DNA of 64,000 nucleotides from Aquabacterium sp. OR-4 (GCF_025290835.2 NZ_JAOCQD020000002.1:1736001-1800000); one strand, 5' to 3'; counted from the first letter of the stretch, positions 19,453 to 33,001 are shown. The notes: generated from the letters alone by a model not told the origin. A program made the numbers and translations.

Positions 19453-20586
19453 ATGTACTGCCGACTGCTGGACGACCTGGAAACCCAGGCCCGTAACGCC
19501 ACCGACCGCGTGCACTGGGCACGCGCGGCGTGCAAGATCTCCGTGCACCGCGCCCGCCAGGGCCAGCACGACGAAGCCCAGTCACTGATCCTGCGCATCC
19601 GCGAAACCTTCGGCGTGGAACTGCACCACGAGATCGCGCCGTGGGTGATGTTGGCGGAGGGGGTGGGGCATTATTTTCAGATCAGGGTGAAACCCTCGTG
19701 GGAGCGAATGCGACGCGCATATGCGCTCGCGGTCGCCCTCAGGACCGAGGCCTTTCTGCCGGCTTGTGCCGCCTGGATGGGTTTGATCGCCCTCGAGAAC
19801 AGTCGGTACGACGAAATGTCTCGATTCCTAGTCGAGGCCTTCGAGCACGCGCACGTTCAAGATCATCATGCCTTGGGCCGAGCGAGCTTGACGTTGGCCG
19901 ATACGATCCACATGGCTGGCAGTTATCCCCTTGCACGCCGTTGGTACGAGAGCGCCCGCCGACATGCCACCGCCGAGGGCGATCAAGCCTTGCTGAGTGC
20001 GATGTTATTCAACGTTGCAATTTGCCGGGCCGCGAATATCTTGATCGCAGACGCGTTTGGTGAGGTTTCTGCGTCCGAGCTACTCAGGGCGAACATGGAA
20101 GTGGGCTCGTTCCGAACTTACGACTTTGCCGTTGGCGCTGTCTCGTTCGAGGAGTCGACGCCCCTAGTGCGCGGGCAACTTTTTCTAGTCGGGAGGAAGT
20201 ACGCCGAGGCAAGCGACATGCTCGACAAGGTGCGAGCCGACATGTTGCCAAAGCGAGAGGTTCCACTTCTGCTGGCTAGTCGCGCATGGAGCTACGCCAA
20301 CCTTGGCCGGCTGTCTGACGCCATGGAACTGATAGGTGTGGCCGTTGCATCGCTAACGGCTACTGACGACGAAGACAACCAAGCGTATGTGTTTGGTCGA
20401 GCCCGGCAAACAGCCAATCTTTGCGGGCACCCAGACTTGGCCTCTGCGTATGGCGAGCATGCTGATGCCCACCTTCAGGCGCACCAAGCTACCCAACAAT
20501 CGACCATGTCGCTTGCCATGGCAATCGTAGAGAAGATCGACAGTATTCCCAAAAAAGAAGGCCCGGCGATTGCCGGGCCTCCATAG
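19453..20586 (+). CDS. Helical-repeat (TPR-like) protein of unknown function, mosaic composition
   Basis: A 377-residue protein of tandem helix pairs (for example YDEMSRFLVEAFEHAHV, YPLARRWYESARRHATAEG, YAEASDMLDKVRAD, RLSDAMELIGVAVAS), consistent with a TPR-type protein-interaction scaffold. It has no signal peptide or catalytic motif. GGGAGG lies 6 bases before the ATG. The first 60 or so codons have host-like GC-rich third positions; from about 19,650 the codon use is clearly less GC-rich, a sign of a chimera or recent transfer. The last codons run through the terminator hairpin of the convergent histone gene, so the two 3' ends overlap functionally. Confidence 0.7.
   Translation: MYCRLLDDLETQARNATDRVHWARAACKISVHRARQGQHDEAQSLILRIRETFGVELHHEIAPWVMLAEGVGHYFQIRVKPSWERMRRAYALAVALRTEAFLPACAAWMGLIALENSRYDEMSRFLVEAFEHAHVQDHHALGRASLTLADTIHMAGSYPLARRWYESARRHATAEGDQALLSAMLFNVAICRAANILIADAFGEVSASELLRANMEVGSFRTYDFAVGAVSFEESTPLVRGQLFLVGRKYAEASDMLDKVRADMLPKREVPLLLASRAWSYANLGRLSDAMELIGVAVASLTATDDEDNQAYVFGRARQTANLCGHPDLASAYGEHADAHLQAHQATQQSTMSLAMAIVEKIDSIPKKEGPAIAGPP
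20550..20579 (-). terminator. Intrinsic terminator of the histone-like gene
   Basis: Read on the minus strand, GGCCCGGC, an AATC loop and GCCGGGCC are followed by CTTCTTTTTT. It lies 26 bp after the stop of the histone-like gene and inside the coding end of the convergent helical-repeat gene. Confidence 0.85.
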
Positions 20587-20605
20587 ACAGTCGCTACGTC
20601 AGCGC

Positions 20606-21154
20606 TTAGGGCTTGTTCCCTGTCGGGAACGGCCAAGCCGCCGCGGGACTCAGAGCCGTCTTTGCAGCAGGTGCCGCAGGCGCAGGCGCAGGGGTGGCGG
20701 GCGCTTTCTTCGCAGCCGCCTTCTTTGCAGCGGCCTTCTTGGCCGGGGCAGCCTTCGTGGCCACAGCCTTCGGAGCCGCCGCCTTCTTGGCCGGTGCAGC
20801 CTTCTTCGCCGGCACGGCGGCCTTCTTGGCCGGTGCCGCCTTCTTGGCGGGCGCAGCGACCTTCTTCGCCGGTGCCGCAGCCTTCTTCGCCGGTGCCGCC
20901 TTCTTGGCCGGTGCAGCAGCCTTCTTGGCCGGAGCAGCAGCCTTCTTGGCCGGAGCGGCAGCCTTCTTCGCCGGAGCCGCGGCCTTCTTTGCCGGAGCAG
21001 CAGCCTTCTTGGCCGGAGCAGCAGCCTTCTTGGCCGGAGCGGCCTTCTTGGCCGGAGCAGCAGCCTTCTTGGCCGGTGCAGCCTTCTTGGCGGGGGCGGC
21101 TGGCTTAGTAGCCGGACGCTTCGCTGCCGGAGCAGCCTTCTTCGCAGTTGCCAT
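20606..21154 (-). CDS. Histone H1-like DNA-binding protein
   Basis: A 182-residue, extremely basic protein built almost wholly of Lys, Ala and Pro. After MATAKKAAPAAKRPATKP come about twenty AAPAKKA or APAKKA units, ending in a short neutral tail AAWPFPTGNKP. This resembles the eukaryotic H1 tail and the bacterial AlgP/HctB-like proteins of betaproteobacteria, which bind DNA non-specifically. The ATG at 21154 was chosen because AAGGAG lies 6 bases upstream. Alignment to families is limited by low complexity. Confidence 0.85.
   Translation of the reverse strand: MATAKKAAPAAKRPATKPAAPAKKAAPAKKAAAPAKKAAPAKKAAAPAKKAAAPAKKAAAPAKKAAAPAKKAAAPAKKAAAPAKKAAPAKKAAAPAKKVAAPAKKAAPAKKAAVPAKKAAPAKKAAAPKAVATKAAPAKKAAAKKAAAKKAPATPAPAPAAPAAKTALSPAAAWPFPTGNKP
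20770..21110. repeat. Degenerate 15-21 bp repeats encoding PAKKA units
   Basis: Tandem units of the type GCCTTCTTGGCCGGAGCAGCA, partly in 15-bp steps, make up the core of the histone-like gene. Neighbouring copies are nearly identical, so copy number is likely to vary between strains by slippage or recombination without frameshift. Confidence 0.8.
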
Positions 21155-21366
21155 CACAAACTCCTTGATCAAGTTGCAAGACACATTCCGTCGGTCTAGC
21201 GACGGCGTGATTCACCGCAGCGCCACGCGGGCCTCGAGACCCTTGCTGGCTCCCCGGTGAACGGGGATGCGTCCGCGGCGGTTGCTTCTGGTGAGCAACT
21301 CGACACGGACGCGGATCTTGTTCTGACCGCGGGACCTTGCGCCAGGCACCTGCGTGCCCGGCCCAA

Positions 21367-22632
21367 TCAGTCCCAGCTCAGTGCGCCACCGGTTTGATAC
21401 TCGATGACGCGGGTTTCGAAGAAATTGCGCTCCTTCTTCAGGTCGATCATTTCGCTCATCCAGGGGAACGGGTTCTCCTCGTTCGGGAAGAGCGCTTCCA
21501 GGCCGATCTGCGTGGCGCGCCGGTTGGCGATGTAGCGCAGGTAGCCCTTGAACATCGATGCGTTGAGACCCAGCACGCCACGGGGCATGGTGTCTTCGGC
21601 ATAGCGGTACTCGAGCTCGACGGCCTTCTCGAACAGGCCGCGGATCTCGGCCTTGAACTGGGCCGTCCACAGTTGCGGGTTCTCGAGCTTGATCTGGTTG
21701 ATCAGGTCGATGCCGAAGTTGCAGTGCATCGACTCGTCGCGCAGGATGTACTGGTACTGCTCGGCTGCGCCGGTCATCTTGTTCTGGCGGCCCAGCGCCA
21801 GGATCTGCGTGAAGCCGACGTAGAAGAACAGGCCTTCCATCAGGCACGCAAACACGATCAGCGAGCGCAGCAGCGTCTGGTCGTTCTCGAGCGTGCCGGT
21901 GCGGAAGTTGGGGTCCATGATCGCGTCGATGAACGGGATCAGGAACTCGTCCTTCTGACGGATCGAATCCACCTCGTGATAGGCGTTGAAGATCTCGCTC
22001 TCGTCGAGACCCAGGCTCTCCACGATGTACTGGTAGGCGTGGGTGTGGATCGCTTCTTCAAAGGCCTGGCGCAACAGGAACTGGCGGCACTCGGGCGCGG
22101 TGATGTGGCGGTAGGTGCCCAGCGTGATGTTGTTGGCCGCCAGCGAATCGGCGGTGACGAAGAAGCCGAGGTTGCGGCAGATGATGCGGCGCTCGTCTTC
22201 GGTCAGGCCGTTGGGATCCTTCCAGGTCGCGATGTCGCGCGACATGTTGATCTCTTGCGGCATCCAGTGGTTGGCACAGGTGGCGAGGTACTTCTCCCAG
22301 GCCCACTTGTACTTGAACGGCACCAGCTGGTTCACGTCGGTCTGGCCGTTGATGATGCGCTTCTCGGCCACGTTGACACGGCGCGTGCTCTTGGCTGCAG
22401 CCAGTTGCGGCGTGGCCACCGGGTCGGCCGATGCGGCGACCGCTTGCGCGGGTGCAGCGCTTGTGCGGGCAGTTGCCGTTGCCACTGCGGGGGCCACAGA
22501 GGCCACTGCCACCTGCTGCATCGGCGCAAGAGGAGAAGAGGCCTCAGGCCGCAATGCATTGGCGGCTTGCGGTGTGGAACCCTGTGGCGGTGTCGTCGAA
22601 GGGGATGCGACGTCGTCTTCCCAGACCAGCAT
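21367..22632 (-). CDS. nrdB: Ribonucleoside-diphosphate reductase, beta subunit (class Ia)
   Basis: Holds the di-iron/tyrosyl-radical cofactor for deoxyribonucleotide synthesis. The 421-residue protein has an Ala/Pro-rich N-terminal extension of about 90 residues, then the R2 fold with iron-ligand segments [15 protein letters not shown] and [12 protein letters not shown], and a C-terminal tail (ending TGGALSWD) that docks on the alpha subunit. It lies 223 bp downstream of nrdA on the same strand, with a long hairpin between them. Confidence 0.95.
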   Translation of the reverse strand: MLVWEDDVASPSTTPPQGSTPQAANALRPEASSPLAPMQQVAVASVAPAVATATARTSAAPAQAVAASADPVATPQLAAAKSTRRVNVAEKRIINGQTDVNQLVPFKYKWAWEKYLATCANHWMPQEINMSRDIATWKDPNGLTEDERRIICRNLGFFVTADSLAANNITLGTYRHITAPECRQFLLRQAFEEAIHTHAYQYIVESLGLDESEIFNAYHEVDSIRQKDEFLIPFIDAIMDPNFRTGTLENDQTLLRSLIVFACLMEGLFFYVGFTQILALGRQNKMTGAAEQYQYILRDESMHCNFGIDLINQIKLENPQLWTAQFKAEIRGLFEKAVELEYRYAEDTMPRGVLGLNASMFKGYLRYIANRRATQIGLEALFPNEENPFPWMSEMIDLKKERNFFETRVIEYQTGGALSWD

Positions 22633-22746
22633 GCGATTTCGTCCTATGGGTGCGAATTATCGGAGTGTCGTGTTCAAACACCAAGCACTTCTTGACATGC
22701 AGACGACTTCGTCGTTGCACGCTTGCATCGTTGGTGTGAGGTGATG

Positions 22747-22776
22747 CCCTGCCACGGCACCACAAGCGTGGCAGGG
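22747..22776 (-). promoter_or_regulatory. Inverted repeat in the nrdA-nrdB gap
   Basis: CCCTGCCACG and CGTGGCAGGG form a perfect 10-bp stem with a 10-base loop, 80 bp downstream of the nrdA stop. No T-run follows on the minus strand, so it is more likely an mRNA processing or stability element setting the NrdA:NrdB ratio than a full terminator. Confidence 0.55.
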
Positions 22777-22855
22777 ATCACACGACAGCGGGGATCTTGA
22801 GCGCAAGACCGCCCGCTCACTTTGCGGTTTATCAGCGCGGCAGCGGCAGCGCCGC

Positions 22856-25762
<2,907 letters not shown>

Positions 25763-25987
25763 GGATTCCCCTTGCGTGAATGACGGCGCGGTGCCGCTGG
25801 ATGTTTGGTTCGGCGTGCCCGTGGGCACGCGCTGGCTGTGCTGCCCTGTGGCGCCGGTCACCCAACAACACCGGCGGCCCGGGTGCCAGGCGGCACCGCG
25901 GATCAGGCTGCAGGTGAGGAGGGTGAACAGGCGCCGCGCGAAGGCGTCAGGGCAAGGTGTTCAAGGCGTTCAGCATAGCACGAAGGG

Positions 25988-26003
25988 ACACTATATCTGG
26001 GGG
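25988..26003 (-). promoter_or_regulatory. NrdR-type box overlapping the nrdA -10
   Basis: The core CTATATCTGG with flanking ACA matches the NrdR consensus (ACA-CWATATATWG-TGT) well in its left half. It overlaps the predicted -10, so bound NrdR would block the polymerase. Confidence 0.6.
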
Positions 26004-26019
26004 TACGTGCCACTCTCAA
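25990..26019 (-). promoter_or_regulatory. Predicted sigma-70 promoter of nrdA
   Basis: On the minus strand TTGAGA (26019-26014) and TATAGT (25995-25990) are separated by 18 bases, each differing from consensus at one position. The predicted transcript starts near 25983, giving a leader of about 220 bases. Confidence 0.6.
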
Positions 26020-26035
26020 GCACTACCGGTAGCGT
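26020..26035 (-). promoter_or_regulatory. Second, weaker NrdR-type box upstream of the nrdA -35
   Basis: The perfectly palindromic core CTACCGGTAG matches the outer positions of the NrdR core but not the central ATAT. It lies exactly 32 bp from the first box, the three-helical-turn spacing typical of paired NrdR boxes; that spacing is the main support. Confidence 0.45.
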
Positions 26036-26152
26036 GCTTACCCTGCTTTGTGCTGGTGCATGGCGGCACCCGAAACAGGCCTTGAACCGGGGCATGCGCC
26101 GCCGCGCCGCGTGGTTGGTGGCGATGGCGGCGCGAAGCCGCGCCAGCACTGG

Positions 26153-26804
26153 CTAAGCGGCCGGTTTCGGCCCGCCAGGCCGCGCCATTGCTGGCTCGGC
26201 GGCGCACCAGTGGCGCGGCCACAGCGCCTGCGCCTGCAGCGCCTGCCAGTCGAAGCCGGGGCCGGGGTCGCGCTTTCGCAACGGCGCCACATGCTCATGC
26301 CCGGCCAGATCGCGCACCGGGTAGGCCTGGGCGATGTCGGCCAGCAGCCGCGCCAGCACGGTGTACTGCGCCGGCTCGAAGGTTTCACCCTCCAGCCCTT
26401 CGAGCTCGATGCCGATCGACCAGTCGTTGCAGTTGTCACGGCCACGCCAGTGCGAGGCGCCGGCATGCCAGGCGCGGTGATCGCACGAGACGAACTGCAG
26501 CACCCGGCCGTCGCGCCGCACCAGAAAGTGCGCCGAGACCTGCAGCCCGCGGATCTGGCCGTAGTAGGGGTGGGCGTCCCAGTCGAGCTGGTTGGTGAAC
26601 AGGCGCTCGATGGCGTCGCCACCGTACTGGCCGGGCGGCAGGCTGATCGAGTGCAGCACAACCAGCGCGATCTCCTCGCCCGGCGGCCGCGGGCCATGGT
26701 TGGGCGAGGGGCAGCGCTGCGCCGCCAACCACCAGCCGGCCTGCCAGGCGCCAGGCGCAGCGGGTGATGGCAAGACCGGTGGCAGCGGCGCGCTCGGGCC
26801 GGGC

Positions 26805-26818
<14 letters not shown>
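26153..26818 (-). CDS. ampD: 1,6-anhydro-N-acetylmuramyl-L-alanine amidase AmpD
   Basis: Zinc amidase that recycles peptidoglycan by cutting anhydromuropeptides. The 221-residue protein has the zinc ligand region LVVLHSISLPPGQYGG, the catalytic Glu in WSIGIELEG, AGHEHVAP with the second His, and KRDPGPGFDW with the third ligand. About 20 extra N-terminal residues precede the domain. The start at 26818 overlaps the end of pilR by 14 bp, so the two are cotranscribed, as is common in Burkholderiales. Confidence 0.94.
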
Positions 26819-28385
<1,567 letters not shown>

Positions 28386-28477
28386 TGCAGAGGGCTCATG
28401 GGGGCGGCATGGCGGCAGCGTTTGGGGGCGGCGTGGGGTGCGGCGTCGCGCGGCTGGCGCGGCGGCCGGCAGCGGCC

Positions 28478-30349
28478 TCAGCTGGCCGCGGCCACGCGTC
28501 GCATCACCACGCTGAACTGGTTGCGGTGACCGACATGAAGCTGCCCGACGGCGCCAGGGCGGTACTCGATGCTGGCGCCGTAGCGCTCGCACAGCTCGCG
28601 GCAAATATACAGGCCGAGCCCGCCGCCGCGGCTGCGCGTGGAGAAGAAGGGCTCGAACAGGTGTCGCTCGACCTCGGGCGCGATGGCCTCGCCGTCGCTG
28701 GCCACGTTGAGCAGCACGGCGCGGTCACCGGTGAGCGGGCGCAGCGTCAGCACCACCGCACCGGGCTGCTCGCCGGCATGCCGCACGGCGTTGTCCAGCA
28801 GGTTCAGCAGCACGCGGCGCAGGTGGTCGGCGTCGAAGCGCACGCGCAGCGCATGCCCGGGCAGGCTCACGCTCAGGCGCTCGTCGGCGCGCCAGCTGCT
28901 GGGCGCGCTGCGGCGCCAGTCGGCCACCACCACGGCCACCTCGGCGTTGGCATCGATCTCGGCGCTGCTGGGCGCGGCGCCGGGGGCCACGGCCATGACG
29001 TCGTCGACGATGCGCTTGAGGCGGTCGACGTTGTCGGCCACGATGCGGGTCAGGCGCTGCTGGGTGGGCGGCAGGTCGTCTTCCAGCAGCAGCGCATTGG
29101 CCTGGGCGATGGCCGCCAGCGGGTTGCGGATCTCGTGCGCGATGCCGGCCGACATGCGGCCCATGGCCGCCAGCTTCTCCTGGCGCTGGCGGCTGCGCAG
29201 CAGGCGCAGGTCTTCGATGAACAGCACGCAGATGTCCTCGGGCGGCGTGTCGTCGGCGGCGATGCCGCTGCGCCGCGTGAAGCGCGCGCGCACCTGCACC
29301 GCGCGGCCCTCGCCCTCGGCCTGCGGCAGCACCTGCTCGCGCGCCGATTCAGGCCAGTTGCCCTGCACATAGGCCTGCTGCAGCGCCTGCCACAGCCCGG
29401 CCAATACCGGCTCGCCGGACATCGGGCAGGGCAAGGCAATGCGCTGCCCCGCCACGCCCAGCAACTGGCGCGCGGCCGGGTTGATGGTGCGCACCGTGCC
29501 GGCACGGTCGACCACCATCACGCCGTCGTTCATCTCCTCGATCACCACGCGGTTGAGCTGGGTCTGCTGGCGCGCCAGCTCGAGGCTGCTGCGTGCGCTG
29601 CGCTCCTCGCGCGCCAGGCGCTGCGCCAGCTCGGCCGACAGCAGCGCCACCAGAAACAGCCCGGCCCCCGACAGCCCGGCCTGCGACAGCGCCAGCAGCA
29701 GGTCGCCCGCCGGCTGGCTGCTCCACCAGGCGGTGGCCAGCAGCACCAGGGCCACGGCGGCGGCCGTGCCGAGCGCCAGCACCCGCCGCGTGAGCACGCC
29801 GGCCATCAGCACCGGCAGCACCAGCAGCGCGCCATAGTTCAGCAGCCCGGTGGGATCGAGCAGGCGCAGCAGCACGAAGGCCAGCAGGTCGATGCCGATG
29901 GTCCACAGCCATTGCCGCGGCAGCAGGCGATCGGCCGGCGCGTCGTCGTGCACCCCGCGCAGCACCCACAGCGACACCGCCTGGCTGGCATAGACCAGGG
30001 CCACCAGCATCATCGGCAGCGGCGGCCGGCTGCCCAGCAGGGCCGCCACCCAGGGCGCCACCACCAGCGCCATGCCCAGCGCCGCCCGTGCGATCACATA
30101 GGTGCGCAGGATGCGCGGCAGCGCGGCGCCATCGCCCGACACCAGACGCTCGGCCTCGCGGCGCAGCAGCCGGCTGTCGCCACCGCCACCGGCATCGGCC
30201 TCGGCCCCGCCATCGCGCCGGCTGCTGGTGCGCGAATCGCCCCACACGCTGAGCCAGCTGTCGCCCAGCGTCGAGCGCGGCGGCCGGCGCCGGTCTCCCT
30301 GCCGACGGTCGGGCTGGCGGCGGCGTTCGGTGCCGCGCGATCCGGCCAT
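28478..30349 (-). CDS. pilS: Membrane sensor histidine kinase, PilS type
   Basis: Partner kinase of PilR. The 623-residue protein has a charged N-terminus rich in Arg and Asp, about six hydrophobic segments (roughly 100-270), a PAS-like region (NRVVIEEMNDGVMVVDRAG), a phospho-acceptor helix with AGIAHEIRNPLAAI, and an ATPase domain with NLLDNAVRH and GGGLGLYICRELC. Its ATG at 30349 overlaps the stop of the small upstream gene by one base, and pilR follows after 92 bp. PilS senses pilin level in studied bacteria. Confidence 0.9.
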   Translation of the reverse strand: MAGSRGTERRRQPDRRQGDRRRPPRSTLGDSWLSVWGDSRTSSRRDGGAEADAGGGGDSRLLRREAERLVSGDGAALPRILRTYVIARAALGMALVVAPWVAALLGSRPPLPMMLVALVYASQAVSLWVLRGVHDDAPADRLLPRQWLWTIGIDLLAFVLLRLLDPTGLLNYGALLVLPVLMAGVLTRRVLALGTAAAVALVLLATAWWSSQPAGDLLLALSQAGLSGAGLFLVALLSAELAQRLAREERSARSSLELARQQTQLNRVVIEEMNDGVMVVDRAGTVRTINPAARQLLGVAGQRIALPCPMSGEPVLAGLWQALQQAYVQGNWPESAREQVLPQAEGEGRAVQVRARFTRRSGIAADDTPPEDICVLFIEDLRLLRSRQRQEKLAAMGRMSAGIAHEIRNPLAAIAQANALLLEDDLPPTQQRLTRIVADNVDRLKRIVDDVMAVAPGAAPSSAEIDANAEVAVVVADWRRSAPSSWRADERLSVSLPGHALRVRFDADHLRRVLLNLLDNAVRHAGEQPGAVVLTLRPLTGDRAVLLNVASDGEAIAPEVERHLFEPFFSTRSRGGGLGLYICRELCERYGASIEYRPGAVGQLHVGHRNQFSVVMRRVAAAS

Positions 30350-30603
30350 CACGCCGGCGGTGTGCGCGGGCCCAGCGCGCGGTGCGCCGGGCTGCAGTAG
30401 ATGTGCGAACCCTCCAGCAGCGCATCGGCCGCCGGCAGGTGCAGCCCGCAATGCGCACAGGCCACCATGGCGGCCGGCGCGCGCCCGGGGGTGCCGGCGG
30501 CGGGCTTGGCGGGCGGCGGTGGTGGCTTCACGCGCAGGCGCGCCGCCACCTTCCACAGCACCAGGCCCAGAACCAGCAGCAGCAACAGGTATTTCAAGAT
30601 CAA
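30349..30603 (-). CDS. PP0621 family small membrane protein with zinc-ribbon-like end
   Basis: An 84-residue protein with one N-terminal transmembrane helix (MILKYLLLLLVLGLVLWKVA), a Pro-rich linker, and a C-terminal segment with CAHCG, a later Cys (YCSPAH) and several His, a likely zinc-binding knuckle. This is the PP0621 family pattern. It is translationally coupled to pilS (TGATG) and lies 3 bp after the cytochrome-assembly-type gene. Function is unknown; its invariable neighbourhood with pilS suggests a link to pilus control. Confidence 0.8.
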   Translation of the reverse strand: MILKYLLLLLVLGLVLWKVAARLRVKPPPPPAKPAAGTPGRAPAAMVACAHCGLHLPAADALLEGSHIYCSPAHRALGPRTPPA

Positions 30604-30606
30604 CTC

Positions 30607-31500
30607 TCAGCCGGCCGAGCGGCCCAGCACCACTTCGAACACAAAGCGCGAGCCGGCGTAGGCCAGCAGCAGCAGCAGCGCACCACCGTACAGCCAGCGC
30701 GTGGCGCGCCGGCCGCGCCAGCCCTGGCGATGGCGGCCCACCAGCAGCGCCGCAAACACCGCCCAGCCCAGCAGCGAGAACACCGTCTTGTGGTTGAAGC
30801 GGAACGGCGCGGCCGTGGCCACGCCCAGCACCAGCGCGGCGGTGAGCACCGCAAAGCCGGCCTCGACGAAGCGGAAGGTCAGCCGCTCGAGCCGCAGCAG
30901 CGGCATGCCCATCGGGCCCGGGCGTGCAGCACCCGGCAGGCCAGCGCCGGCCGCGGCCGGCAGGCCGATCTGGCCCGAGCCCACGGCCAGCAGGCCGGCC
31001 CGCGACCGCAGCGCGCGCTCGGCCGAATCCAGCATCGAGGCATGCAGCACCGCGGCACCGAACAGGCCGTACGAGGCCACGCCCAGCACCCAGTGCAGCG
31101 GCGCCCACGGGCTGGTCAGCGCCTGCACCCCGCCCGGAAAGGCCCAGGCCAGCAAGACCGCACCGGCCCCCATCACCGCCAGCACGCGGCGCACCGCGGG
31201 CAGCGGCACGAAGCGGCTCTCGACCGCATGCACCGCCACCACCAGCCACACGGTGAGCGACAGCACCGGGCCGAAGCCCAGGCGCGCGCCCGGTGTCTCG
31301 CGGCCCCAGCCGCCCACATCGAGCACCAGCAGCACCGCATGCAGCAGCCAGCCGGCCACCAGGGCCGGCGCCGGCCAGCGGGCGGTGCCGCCCGGCCCGG
31401 CCGCCGGCAGGGCCGCCACGGCATAGGCAAGCATGGCCACCAGCGCCAGCGCCAGTGGCGCCGCGCCCAGGCTGGCCATGGGGGCGAACGGTAGAATCAT
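30607..31500 (-). CDS. CcsA/YpjD-type inner membrane protein
   Basis: A 297-residue polytopic protein with about eight hydrophobic segments, of the cytochrome c assembly (CcsA/HemX/YpjD) superfamily. Conserved His residues occur in LHWVLGVASYGLF and RFNHKTVFSLLGW. I do not see the WWD haem-handling motif, so it fits the YpjD-like branch, whose function is poorly known. MILPF at 31500 was used; MASLGAAP at 31479 is possible, and neither has a clear ribosome binding site. It is divergent from ffh, with 91 bp between. Confidence 0.8.
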   Translation of the reverse strand: MILPFAPMASLGAAPLALALVAMLAYAVAALPAAGPGGTARWPAPALVAGWLLHAVLLVLDVGGWGRETPGARLGFGPVLSLTVWLVVAVHAVESRFVPLPAVRRVLAVMGAGAVLLAWAFPGGVQALTSPWAPLHWVLGVASYGLFGAAVLHASMLDSAERALRSRAGLLAVGSGQIGLPAAAGAGLPGAARPGPMGMPLLRLERLTFRFVEAGFAVLTAALVLGVATAAPFRFNHKTVFSLLGWAVFAALLVGRHRQGWRGRRATRWLYGGALLLLLAYAGSRFVFEVVLGRSAG

Positions 31501-31591
31501 CGCAACGAGTGTACTTTCGCGGCCGTGCTCCTACGGCCGCTTCACGTTGCGCAAGGCACCCGGGGCATCGCGCCTCGGCCACATTGAGAAG

Positions 31592-33001
31592 ATGGCCTCC
31601 ACCCTTTCCGATCGCCTGTCACGCCTGGTCAAGACGATGCGCGGCCAGGCCCGCATCACCGAATCCAACGTGCAGGACATGCTGCGCGAGGTGCGCATGG
31701 CCCTGCTCGAGGCCGACGTGGCCTTGCCTGTGGTGCGCGACTTCATCGCCCGCGTGAAGGACAAGGCCCTGGGCCAGGAGGTGGCCGGCTCGCTGAACCC
31801 CGGCCAGGCGCTGGTGGGCATCGTGCACAAGGAGCTGGCGGCCACGATGGGCGAGCTGGCCCCCGATGGCGTGACGCTGCGCCCGGTGGCCGACATCAAC
31901 CTGGTGACCCAGCCGCCGGCCGTGATCCTGATGGCCGGTCTGCAGGGCGCGGGCAAGACCACCACCACCGGCAAGCTCACCAAGCACCTGATCGAGCGGC
32001 GCAAGAAGAAGGTGCTCACCGTCTCGGCCGACGTGTACCGCCCGGCCGCCATCGAGCAGCTCAAGACCGTCACCCAGCAGGCCGGCGGCGAGTGGTTCCC
32101 GTCCACGCCCGACCAGAAGCCGCACGACATCGCGCTGGCGGCCATCGACCACGCGCGCCGCCACTACTTCGATGTGCTGATCGTCGACACCGCCGGCCGC
32201 CTGGCGATCGACGAGGCGCTGATGGCCGAGATCCGCGACCTGCACGCCACCATCCACCCGGTGGAGACGCTGTTCGTGGTGGATGCCATGCAGGGCCAGG
32301 ACGCGATCAACACCGCCAAGGCCTTCAAGGAGGCCCTGCCGCTGACCGGCATCGTGCTCACCAAGATGGACGGCGATTCGCGCGGCGGCGCGGCGCTCAG
32401 CGTGCGCCAGATCACCGGCGCGCCGATCAAGTTTGCCGGCGTCAGCGAAAAGATCGACGGCCTGGAGGCGTTTGACGCCGAGCGCCATGCCGGCCGCGTG
32501 CTGGGCATGGGCGACATCGTGGCCCTGGTCGAAGAGGTGACCAAGGGCGTGGACATGGCGGCCGCGCAGAAGCTGGCCGAGAAGGTGAAGTCGGGCGACG
32601 GCTTCGACCTCAACGACTTTCTCGCCCAGCTCAGCCAGATGAAGAAGATGGGCGGCCTGGGGCAACTGATGGACAAGCTGCCCTCGCAGATGACCGCCAA
32701 GGCCGGCCAGGCCGACCTGGACAAGGCCGAGAAGGACATGCGCCGCATGGAAGGCATCCTCAACGCCATGACGGCCAAGGAACGCGCCCGCCCCGCGCTG
32801 CTGATGGACGGCAAGACCAAGGCCAGCCGCAAGCGCCGCATCGCCACCGGTGCCGGCGTGCAGATCCAGGACGTCAACCGCCTGCTCAACCAGTTTGATC
32901 AGATGCAGGGGATGATGAAGAAGATGAAGGGCGGCGGCCTGATGAAGATGATGAAACGCCTGGGCGGCATGAAAGGCATGATGCCCCCCGGCATGGGCTG
33001 A
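31592..33001 (+). CDS. ffh: Signal recognition particle protein Ffh
   Basis: GTPase that binds signal sequences with 4.5S RNA and delivers ribosomes to FtsY. The 469-residue protein has the N domain (MASTLSDRLSRLVKTMRG), a G domain with GLQGAGKTTTTGKL, VDTAGRLAID and TKMDGDSRGGAAL, and a Met-rich M domain (about 300-469) ending in repeated GGMKGMM-like segments. The ATG at 31592 was chosen over 31433 because the family begins at this helix. ftsY, its receptor, is encoded 1.6 kb away on the other strand. Confidence 0.97.
   Translation: MASTLSDRLSRLVKTMRGQARITESNVQDMLREVRMALLEADVALPVVRDFIARVKDKALGQEVAGSLNPGQALVGIVHKELAATMGELAPDGVTLRPVADINLVTQPPAVILMAGLQGAGKTTTTGKLTKHLIERRKKKVLTVSADVYRPAAIEQLKTVTQQAGGEWFPSTPDQKPHDIALAAIDHARRHYFDVLIVDTAGRLAIDEALMAEIRDLHATIHPVETLFVVDAMQGQDAINTAKAFKEALPLTGIVLTKMDGDSRGGAALSVRQITGAPIKFAGVSEKIDGLEAFDAERHAGRVLGMGDIVALVEEVTKGVDMAAAQKLAEKVKSGDGFDLNDFLAQLSQMKKMGGLGQLMDKLPSQMTAKAGQADLDKAEKDMRRMEGILNAMTAKERARPALLMDGKTKASRKRRIATGAGVQIQDVNRLLNQFDQMQGMMKKMKGGGLMKMMKRLGGMKGMMPPGMG

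Larger units (their letters stand above)
25763..26152. other. 390-bp non-coding control region upstream of nrdA
   Basis: No gene is supported here. From left to right it holds the roughly 220-base nrdA leader, the minus-strand nrdA promoter with two NrdR-type boxes, and about 110 bp of GC-rich DNA before the ampD stop, in which I see no further element. Confidence 0.7.

Noticed and set aside
20770..21110. CRISPR-like or IS-related repeat
   Set aside because: The repeats are protein-coding PAKKA units of a histone-like gene with a ribosome binding site and a terminator.
30607..31500. Cytochrome c synthetase subunit CcsA (system II)
   Set aside because: No WWD haem-binding motif and no ccsB/resB gene nearby; the YpjD-like branch fits better.
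28478..31582. 1,034-residue minus frame covering pilS and upstream genes
   Set aside because: Only the last 623 residues are PilS; the upstream part is out of frame with two recognisable membrane-protein genes.
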